A DNA stretch of 64,000 nt from JAITMY01 sp031553765 (lineage in GTDB: Bacteria > Bacteroidota > Bacteroidia > Bacteroidales > UBA932): positions 620,001 to 684,000 of the forward strand of contig JAVBKY010000003.1 in assembly GCA_031553765.1 (NCBI GenBank), read 5' to 3'. Positions 57,375-64,000 of the stretch are shown here, one piece after another. The notes under the pieces were generated by a model. That model was given only the letters and a program-made list of their open reading frames with translations, was not told the origin of the DNA and did not search any database. The translations under genes were made by a program, and so were the position numbers. The first letter of the stretch is position 1. Each line of letters opens with the position of its first letter.

Positions 57375-60300
57375 TTACATTCTGCCTTCTAACTTACGTA
57401 CTCTACCTTCGCTTTGCTTGCGCTCTTTACGCTCCTTCTTCATTTTACCTACGCCAAACATAGAGTAAATAACGGGCACCACAATAAGCGTAAGTACGGT
57501 AGAGAAGCTCAAGCCGCCGATAACGGCAACACCCATGGGCTTCCAAATAGCGGAGCCCTCACCTGAACCTATGGCCAGCGGCACCATACCCAAAATGGTG
57601 GTAAGGGTGGTCATGAGTACGGGACGCAAGCGCGACTTCCCTGCGGTAATAACCGCCTGGTTGAGCGACAAACCGCGCTCGCGCTGCAGGTTGGTAAAGT
57701 CCACCATCACAATACCGTTCTTTACCACAATACCTACCAGCATAATGGCGCCAATGAGAGCAATGATGCTGAGTGGTGTGCTGGTAATCCACAACGCCAG
57801 AAACACACCTGTAAATGCAAAGGGAACGGCAAACATGATAATGAAGGGTTCGCGTAGCGACTCAAACTGGGTGGCCATTACAATGTACACCAGCATAATG
57901 ATGAGCAATAGCAGCGTCATTAGGTCGGCAAACGACTCTTGCTGATCTTCGTAGGCACCACCAATAACCATGCTCACACCTTGCGGAACATCGGTTTTAT
58001 CCAGTATCTTTTGAACGCCCTGAGCAACCTCTCCAAGAGCTGCTCCGTGCATAGATGAGCTGACGGTAATTAGGCGCTGACGATCCTCGCGCTGAATGGT
58101 AGGAGGCGTGAAGTATTCCACTACGTTGGCCACCTCTTTCACCTTTACTCCCTGACCGGTAGTAGGGCTATACAGCACAATGTTTTCAACATCCTCCAAC
58201 GATTTACGGAAGGGTTCATCGTAGCGTACCATAATGTTGTACTCATCGCCATCCTCGCGGTACTTGGTAGCGGTGAGACCGTTGATACGGTTGCGCACGT
58301 AGGTAGCCGCGGTAACGGTGTTGAGCCCTATTTGCGAAAGTTTTTGTCTGTCAAACTCCACGCGGTACTCCACTTGCATATCTTCACGGCTTACGGTAAC
58401 GTCGCGCGTGCCGGGTACCTCTGTTTCTATTTTATTGCGCAGGTCAAAGGCCAGCTTGTTGGTTACGTCAAAGTCGTGACCGAATATTTTTACATCTACC
58501 GTGTTGGAGCTCATACCTCCACCACCCATGCCTCCGCCGGGGGTTACGGTGTACTTTTTTATTTCCGGAATATTTGCCAAGTCGTTACGCAGTACGTCGC
58601 CTATTTCGAACATATCGCGGTCACGATCCTTCATGTTTTTCAGCTTTATGGTGTAGTTAACAACATGGTTGCCGTTTTTACTCATGGCCGACCAAATATT
58701 GCTATTGCTACCTGCCGCACCCACGCTTGCCGCAATGGATTGAATTTCGGGGCACGAAGCTCTAAATGTGCTGTCGATGCGCGCAACAATAGCGCGTGAG
58801 TAGTCGAGATTCACACCCTGTGGCATTTCTACTACCGCTGCAATTTGACTATTATCGGACTGCGGGAAGAACTCGGTGGGTACCTGAGTCACCAAGAAGA
58901 GGCTGGAGATGAAAATGAGCGCTGCTCCTATAAGCACGGCCAAGCGGTGACGCACAGCCCATGCCAGCATTCCGGCATACCAGTTGTCGAGCCAATCCAA
59001 GCCTTTATCAATAGGCTTAAACAGAATACCCATGCCCTTGTACGTGTGCGATTGCTGCGCCTTAAGCATGTACGCCGACATCATAGGCGTAAGGGTAATA
59101 GCGGCGGCAGTGGATACCAGCACCACAATGGTTACAATCCAACCCAGCTGCTTAAACATAATACCTGCCATACCCGATACCATGGTAAGCGGGAAGAACA
59201 CGGCAACCAGCGTGAGCGAGGTGGCAATAACCGCCAGCCACACCTCGTTGGTTCCGTAAATAGATGCTTCTTTTGGTGAGCTGCCTCTATCCATGTGCGA
59301 CGAAATATTTTCGAGCACCACAATGGCGTCATCCACCACCAGACCAATGGCTATGGAGAGCGAGCTGAGCGAAATAATGTTGAGCGTACCGCCTGTGGCA
59401 AACAGGTAAATGAATGCCGTAATAAGCGACACGGGAATGGTACAAATAATGATTACCGTAGCACGCCAGCGACCAAGGAACACCAGCACTACCAGCATTA
59501 CGAACAGGAAGGCAAGCAATACCGTTTCGCTAAGGCTGTTGATACTATTAGTAATGTACGTGGTAGTATCCATCAGTACATTGATTTTAACATCCGGGGG
59601 CAGCGTTTTTTCGAGCTGGGGCAGGGCTTTTATAATGGCTTGCGCAATGGCTACCGAGTTGGCACCACTTTGCTTTTGAATTACAATTTGCGCGCCCTTA
59701 TAACCGTCAATGCGCTGCTCTAAGGTTACCTTTTCAATGGTATCTTTAACGGTAGCAACATCCGACAGGCGCAACTCCTTACCTCCGGCACGGCTAATCA
59801 CCAAATCTTTGAGTTGGTCGCTGCTGGAGAATTCACCTTGGGTACGAATGGAAAAGTTTTCGCGGCCCATATCAATATTACCTGCGGGAATGTTGGCGTT
59901 TTCCTGCGCAATAAGCGCGCCTATTTGCTCTACGCTTAGGCCATACGCCTCAATCTTGCGAGGGTCAACGTTAACTTGAACCTCGCGCACGGGAGCACCG
60001 CTAATAGATACAGAGCCTACACCGTTAATACGGTTGAGCGGCTGAGCGATTTTTTCGTCCAGAATTTTGTACAGCGCGCCGTAGCTCTCCTCGGCTGTAG
60101 CCGAAAGGAAGAGAATAGGAATCATGCTCATGCTGAAGCGGAACAGCTGCGGACGGTCGGCATCGTCGGGTAGCGAACGCTCCACGCGGCTAATTACGTC
60201 GCGCATATCGTTCGACGCCTCGTCGAGGTTAGTTCCCCACTCAAACTCCACCGAAATAAGCGAAAGGTTATCCTGCGAGGTCGAGGTGATTTTCTTTAGG

Positions 60301-60527
60301 TTGTTTACCGTATTTAGCTGGTCCTCGAGCGGACGAGTAATGTTGGTTTCAATGTCGGCAGCGCTGGCACCCGCATAGGTGGTGAATACGCTGATGGTGG
60401 GAATGTCCATATCGGGATACAAGTCGATTGACAACTTGTTGAACGAGAACACCCCCAACACTATGGCCGCAATAAATATAAGCGCGGTGGATACCGGCTT
60501 GCGGACGGCTGATTCGTAAATCTTCAT
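57375..60527 (-). CDS. RND-family efflux transporter permease (AcrB/MexB type)
   Basis: A 1050-residue inner-membrane pump with 12 helices and two large periplasmic loops. The proton-relay pair is in GLVVDDAIVVLENI. PDMDIPTISVFTTYAGASAADIE at the N terminus and the second-half VGIVVKNGIVMVDF are typical of the hydrophobe/amphiphile efflux family. The last ~16 residues are a basic tail (KMKKERKERKQSEGRVRKLEGRM). Substrates cannot be predicted. It works with the adaptor and TolC-like genes upstream. Confidence 0.95.
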   Translation of the reverse strand: MKIYESAVRKPVSTALIFIAAIVLGVFSFNKLSIDLYPDMDIPTISVFTTYAGASAADIETNITRPLEDQLNTVNNLKKITSTSQDNLSLISVEFEWGTNLDEASNDMRDVISRVERSLPDDADRPQLFRFSMSMIPILFLSATAEESYGALYKILDEKIAQPLNRINGVGSVSISGAPVREVQVNVDPRKIEAYGLSVEQIGALIAQENANIPAGNIDMGRENFSIRTQGEFSSSDQLKDLVISRAGGKELRLSDVATVKDTIEKVTLEQRIDGYKGAQIVIQKQSGANSVAIAQAIIKALPQLEKTLPPDVKINVLMDTTTYITNSINSLSETVLLAFLFVMLVVLVFLGRWRATVIIICTIPVSLITAFIYLFATGGTLNIISLSSLSIAIGLVVDDAIVVLENISSHMDRGSSPKEASIYGTNEVWLAVIATSLTLVAVFFPLTMVSGMAGIMFKQLGWIVTIVVLVSTAAAITLTPMMSAYMLKAQQSHTYKGMGILFKPIDKGLDWLDNWYAGMLAWAVRHRLAVLIGAALIFISSLFLVTQVPTEFFPQSDNSQIAAVVEMPQGVNLDYSRAIVARIDSTFRASCPEIQSIAASVGAAGSNSNIWSAMSKNGNHVVNYTIKLKNMKDRDRDMFEIGDVLRNDLANIPEIKKYTVTPGGGMGGGGMSSNTVDVKIFGHDFDVTNKLAFDLRNKIETEVPGTRDVTVSREDMQVEYRVEFDRQKLSQIGLNTVTAATYVRNRINGLTATKYREDGDEYNIMVRYDEPFRKSLEDVENIVLYSPTTGQGVKVKEVANVVEYFTPPTIQREDRQRLITVSSSMHGAALGEVAQGVQKILDKTDVPQGVSMVIGGAYEDQQESFADLMTLLLLIIMLVYIVMATQFESLREPFIIMFAVPFAFTGVFLALWITSTPLSIIALIGAIMLVGIVVKNGIVMVDFTNLQRERGLSLNQAVITAGKSRLRPVLMTTLTTILGMVPLAIGSGEGSAIWKPMGVAVIGGLSFSTVLTLIVVPVIYSMFGVGKMKKERKERKQSEGRVRKLEGRM

Positions 60528-60545
60528 TTTTATCAGTTTTCAGTG

Positions 60546-60590
60546 ACCAGTTTCCAATGACCAACCGGTAGCTGGTCATTGGAAACTGGT
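60546..60590. repeat. Perfect 18-bp inverted repeat between adaptor and pump genes
   Basis: ACCAGTTTCCAATGACCA and its exact complement with a 9-nt loop. There is no T-run for termination; it may tune expression between the adaptor and pump genes. Confidence 0.75.
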
Positions 60591-60593
60591 ATA

Positions 60594-61631
60594 TTATTCT
60601 ACAACTACTACCTCTGTTTTATCTACCAGCCTTGAAGCTCCGGCTACTACTACCTGCTCGCCCTCTTTTACGCCGCCTATAATTTCTACCTTGTCATCCA
60701 GGCGACGGCCAAGCGTCAGCGAGCGACGTTGTGCTACACCATCTTGAATTACAAATGTGTAGCGGTCGTTGGTACCCTGTTGCTTTTGCACGGCAATATC
60801 GGGAATAATAGTGCGCAACATGCCACCTAGGTTGAGGTTTACGCGAGCAAACATACCCGGACGAACAAGCATTTTTTCGTTGGGGATGCTAATTTCAACA
60901 ACAAACGTGCGCGTTGTGGCGTCAATGGTGGGGTATACCAGCGATACGTTGCCACGGAAAACTTTTCCGGGATATACTTCAAAAGTGATGTCCACCTTCA
61001 TGCCGTTCTTTACGCGGGCAAAGTACTCTTCCGATACGTTAATGCGTACCTTAAGCGGATTAAGTTGCTCTACCATCAGTATGGGAGCACCGCCCACTAC
61101 ATCGCCATTATCGAAGTTACGAGCAGTAACTACTCCGTTTACAGGTGATACAAGGCGCGTATTTTCCCTTAGATTTTGTGCTACGGTAGTTGATACGTTG
61201 AGCTGCGTTTTAAGCTGATCAAGCTGCTGCTTTGATATGCCTCCACTTTGATACAGGGCTTGCGCTCTACTGTATTCTACCTTTAGGTTTTCCAGCTGTG
61301 CCGCAGCTTGCAGGTAGTTTGAGGGCTCCATCTCTACCAGCATTTGCCCTTTCTTTACGTTGTCACCTACCTCCACCAAAATTTTTTGAATACGAGTTGC
61401 TCCGGCGCTGGCAATGCTATTGCGTACGTTGGCCGTTACCGTACCGGTAAACTCCACCAGCTGTTCTACATTTTGTTGCTCGGCTGTAGCTACCTTTACC
61501 TGCACTTTTGCCGTTGCCTCGGCTACTGCCTTATCGGCGCTGGCTTGAACCTTCTTTCCATTGCATGATGCTACTCCTACGAGCGCAGCCGCAACAAGTG
61601 CACAGCCAATGATTTTGTTTACAGTTTTCAT
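60594..61631 (-). CDS. RND efflux periplasmic adaptor subunit (membrane fusion protein)
   Basis: A 345-residue lipoprotein with lipobox VASC (Cys about 23). It has the biotinyl-lipoyl halves (ILVEVGDNVKKGQMLVEMEP and LVSPVNGVVTARNFDNGDVV), an alpha-helical hairpin between them, then beta-barrel and membrane-proximal domains (PGMFARVNLNLGG). It links the inner-membrane pump to TolC. Confidence 0.93.
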   Translation of the reverse strand: MKTVNKIIGCALVAAALVGVASCNGKKVQASADKAVAEATAKVQVKVATAEQQNVEQLVEFTGTVTANVRNSIASAGATRIQKILVEVGDNVKKGQMLVEMEPSNYLQAAAQLENLKVEYSRAQALYQSGGISKQQLDQLKTQLNVSTTVAQNLRENTRLVSPVNGVVTARNFDNGDVVGGAPILMVEQLNPLKVRINVSEEYFARVKNGMKVDITFEVYPGKVFRGNVSLVYPTIDATTRTFVVEISIPNEKMLVRPGMFARVNLNLGGMLRTIIPDIAVQKQQGTNDRYTFVIQDGVAQRRSLTLGRRLDDKVEIIGGVKEGEQVVVAGASRLVDKTEVVVVE

Positions 61632-61685
61632 TTTAGATATAAATAATTTTTTGTGTTTTAATTATGAATTGGGTTGATTGCTAAT

Positions 61686-63020
61686 TTACACGCCCAGTAT
61701 CTTTTCAAACTCTGCCTTTGCACTGAGGTAATCCGAAATAGCTTGGCTATATGATAGCCTTGATTGCGTGAGCGCCAGCTGTGAGCTGCGTAGCTCAAGC
61801 ATGGTTCCCATGCCTGTTTCGTAACGTTTTTGTGAGATGTCGTGCCCTTTTTGCGCCAGCGCAACACCTTCTTTATTCGACTCCACCTGCTCTACCGCTT
61901 TTTTCATGTTATCAAGCGCGGCAATGGCTTGCATCCCGAGCGCACTTTTGAGGTATTCTTTTTGCAGGTCGAGTTCTAACGATTGTATTTTAATTTGCTT
62001 TTCTTTGGTAATATTTGTCCATCCGTTTATAATGGGCACGTTGAGTTGCAATCCCAGGATCAAACCGTTAGAGTACCAGTCGCTACGCGCGTTCACGTTA
62101 AACGGCATTCCTCCTATATCCATTGTTACATCGTTGGTTCCCATGCCGCTGTAGCCATACTGTCCGAATCCAGCCAAGGTAGGCATGCGTTGTGTACGCT
62201 GCATTTGCAGGGCTTTAACTAGTTTCTGTTGTTGAATATCTATCTGAAGCAGTTCTGTATTGTTGGTAAGCGATATTTTTTGGTCTTCAGTAAAACTTTT
62301 CAGCTCTCCCTCAAAGTCCACCAGCTTGCTATCCACCGTTATCTCCACCTCACTGCCAAGTCCCATGAGCACCTTCATGTATAACTTGCTCTGTTTTACA
62401 CCGTTTTCGGCCTGCAGCATGTTAGGCATGGTGTTGCGCATTTGTACCTCGCTTGATACCAAGTCGTATTCGGCAGCAGCACCCACATCATATCGACGCT
62501 TGGCCTCCTCGTAGCTTTGCTTGGCAAGCCTATAACCTTCGGTGATGGCCTCATAAGCGTCCTGCGCCAGCATGATGTTGTAAAATGCCTTTTTTACTTC
62601 GCTGCTGAGGGTAATTTTTGAAGCGCGAGCACTTTCTACTGCCAACTGCATATCGAGTTCGCTCATTTGAATAGAGCGCCATAGGGCGGGCACGAAAAGC
62701 GGAAGTGAAAGATTCAGCGAGGCGGTAATGTTATAATCAGTTGGTGAATCCATGACGCTACCAAACATGGCCATTTTGGCGGGTATTACATACTTGGCCG
62801 CCTGTCCCGTGGCATTCAGCGTGGGTATTAAACCGTACCACGATGATTTTTTAGAGTAGTCCACGCGCTCCACCTCTTTGTCGGCAATCTTAATGGTGGG
62901 GTTGTCGCTTAGCGCAATTTCAAGCGCCTTATTCAGGTCTACCTTCAGGGAGTCTGCTGCGTTTGCTGCCGTGCCTGCCGCCATTATGGCCAGCGCAAGC
63001 ACCAATTTCTTCATGTTCAT
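61686..63020 (-). CDS. TolC-family outer-membrane efflux channel
   Basis: A 444-residue protein with signal peptide (about 1-21). Two outer-membrane efflux repeats have long coiled-coil helices (ALEIALSDNPTIKIADKEV and the later AVEQVESNKEGVALAQKGHDISQKRYETG). It forms the trimeric exit duct for the RND pump. tetR lies 4 nt upstream of its start, so the whole set is one operon. Confidence 0.93.
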   Translation of the reverse strand: MNMKKLVLALAIMAAGTAANAADSLKVDLNKALEIALSDNPTIKIADKEVERVDYSKKSSWYGLIPTLNATGQAAKYVIPAKMAMFGSVMDSPTDYNITASLNLSLPLFVPALWRSIQMSELDMQLAVESARASKITLSSEVKKAFYNIMLAQDAYEAITEGYRLAKQSYEEAKRRYDVGAAAEYDLVSSEVQMRNTMPNMLQAENGVKQSKLYMKVLMGLGSEVEITVDSKLVDFEGELKSFTEDQKISLTNNTELLQIDIQQQKLVKALQMQRTQRMPTLAGFGQYGYSGMGTNDVTMDIGGMPFNVNARSDWYSNGLILGLQLNVPIINGWTNITKEKQIKIQSLELDLQKEYLKSALGMQAIAALDNMKKAVEQVESNKEGVALAQKGHDISQKRYETGMGTMLELRSSQLALTQSRLSYSQAISDYLSAKAEFEKILGV

Positions 63021-63024
63021 TTTT

Positions 63025-63660
63025 TTATTTTACTCTATAGTATTGTTCTGTTTCCATGTGCTCATCCAGCATAGCATCTATTTCAGCTATGCCCTTAAGG
63101 GTTGATATTCCTCTAAAAAATATAACTAAGGCGTGCCCCATGAGCTCCACCATTTGGGTAAATGAGTTGTACTTTTCGGTTTGCGTAAAACGCTCCATTT
63201 GTTCCACCAGTATGTAGGCCGCAATTTCGGCGTTGGTACCCGGGAGAAATATACCCTCTGTTTTACCCTGTTCTATACGTAGCTGTGTTTGCTCGGTTCC
63301 CTCGCGCAACTCCTCCTCCACCATTTCTTTATGTAGCGTAGGGTAGTATTTTTTTATCTCATCAAAAAAGCGAAACTCGCGCTGATGATCTTTATAGTTA
63401 ACGCCCGCTCCCTTAAGCATGGCACGCAGCAAGTCCACGGTAGTGAGCTGTGCTAGCTTATCCATTTCAGCTCTACGCATGCAGGTACGGCTTTGCACGC
63501 ACTCGCGCAGCAGCTGCAGCTTATCGCCAAAATTTTCGTAAATGGTGCGCTTCGACACTCCTAGGTTCGACGCCACATCATCCATAGTTACCGCCTTAAT
63601 GCCTAATTTTAGAAACATGTCGGTGGCACCCAGAATTATCCTATCTCTTACATTTTCCAT
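63025..63660 (-). CDS. TetR-family transcriptional regulator of the efflux operon
   Basis: A 211-residue regulator. The helix-turn-helix is in IKAVTMDDVASNLGVSKRTIYENFGDKLQL; the C-terminal ligand domain has no obvious match. As first gene of the tetR-tolC-acrA-acrB-PG0541 operon it probably autoregulates the set. The start at 63660 gives the usual distance to helix 1; an in-frame GTG at 63717 would add 19 residues and lies just after the -7 box. Confidence 0.9.
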   Translation of the reverse strand: MENVRDRIILGATDMFLKLGIKAVTMDDVASNLGVSKRTIYENFGDKLQLLRECVQSRTCMRRAEMDKLAQLTTVDLLRAMLKGAGVNYKDHQREFRFFDEIKKYYPTLHKEMVEEELREGTEQTQLRIEQGKTEGIFLPGTNAEIAAYILVEQMERFTQTEKYNSFTQMVELMGHALVIFFRGISTLKGIAEIDAMLDEHMETEQYYRVK

Positions 63661-63736
63661 CAGTACTTTACTTTCTTGCGGATGTTTAACACCAAAAAAC
63701 AGTTGCGTATTATTCACCCTTCAAAATTTCGGGGTA

Positions 63737-63744
63737 CAAATGTA
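63737..63744 (-). promoter_or_regulatory. -7 element TACATTTG for the efflux operon
   Basis: TAnnTTTG match on minus. TTG at 63763-63761 is 16 nt upstream, a short spacer. It supports transcription of the tetR-led operon. Confidence 0.5.
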
Positions 63745-63962
63745 TTGGAAACTTGTGAAACAAAAAAAGTTTTACATGTTTTCTTTTGTTAAAAATTAAA
63801 CTTATTTTTTTTAAATGGTTTATTTTTATGTGTTTATAAAAAACTGTTTAAGGTTTTTGAGTTTTCAAACAGAATAAAGAATGTGTTTTATAACAACTTG
63901 TCTATCCGGATTGATGTATACTTGCATAACCTTTAGCAACACTTTTTCACTTCAAAAACAGC
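63745..63962. other. AT-rich gap at the right edge, no gene seen
   Basis: No ORF of interest, no repeat from the listed families and no RNA fold was recognised in these 218 bases. Confidence 0.4.
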
Positions 63963-63970
63963 TACCTTTG
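63963..63970 (+). promoter_or_regulatory. -7 element TACCTTTG at the right edge, target outside window
   Basis: TAnnTTTG match on plus, 30 nt from the window end. It probably drives a gene beyond the window; no -33 TTG is seen at normal spacing. Confidence 0.35.
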
Positions 63971-64000
63971 CTCGTACCACTATTGCAATAAGTCCTTTTT

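Overview
The window is one 64 kb stretch of chromosome from a member of the Bacteroidota, most likely order Bacteroidales. The evidence is repeated use of the Bacteroidota -7 promoter element TAnnTTTG (often with TTG about 20 nt upstream), two secreted proteases with type IX secretion C-terminal sorting domains, DUF4270, PCMD and PG0541-type proteins, an OprO/P-like phosphate porin beside a pst operon, and many lipoproteins. No ribosomal RNA, insertion sequence, prophage or CRISPR array is visible. The genus cannot be decided from the sequence alone.

Layout. 1-7139: patatin-type surface phospholipase (cut by the window edge), lipoprotein cyclophilin, pheS, an AraC/GyrI-DinB small-molecule cluster and a DUF2156 protein. 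7331-12129 (minus): zinc/cadmium-type P-type ATPase, two very small membrane proteins, ruvB, nadA and a DUF4269 gene. 12698-27440: comM, an ORF6N-domain gene with two matching palindromes, an esterase, lpxH, a nucleoside-recognition membrane protein, thyA, a PagL-like barrel, a lamin-tail lipoprotein, efp, aspS, a conserved helical-repeat protein, rnhA and an RlmI-like methyltransferase. 27842-35973: tRNA-Lys(CTT), a LuxE-like acyl-protein synthetase, a fructokinase-like kinase, two tandem subtilases, an ECF sigma factor and a TrmH-type methyltransferase. 36163-45031: a complete phosphate-starvation locus. pstS and the porin lie on minus and pstC-pstA-pstB-phoU-phoB-phoR on plus, around a shared control region with 11-bp-phased repeats that look like Pho boxes. 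45268-52391: HU, a phosphohexomutase, HemW-like radical SAM protein, an RsuA-type pseudouridine synthase, DUF4270 and a degenerate GT5-like protein. 52805-63660: ilvA, an outer-membrane barrel plus PCMD lipoprotein pair, a small lipoprotein, and an RND efflux operon (tetR-tolC-acrA-acrB-PG0541).

The most unusual aspect is the density and variety of palindromic intergenic repeats. At least eight sequence-distinct families are present, several with two or three copies here. Some enclose intrinsic terminators, some supply the stop codon and C-terminal residues of the gene before them, and some sit in frame inside conserved enzymes (HemW-like and LuxE-like). In the pst operon two families alternate strictly between the cistrons: E between pstC and pstA, F between pstA and pstB, E between pstB and phoU, F between phoU and phoB. 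Other points worth a second look are a PstS-like segment inside the PstC periplasmic region, two 31-bp palindromes with compensated arm changes at the ORF6N gene, a G-to-R change in the ATPase phosphorylation motif, and a candidate minus-strand small RNA before the tRNA.
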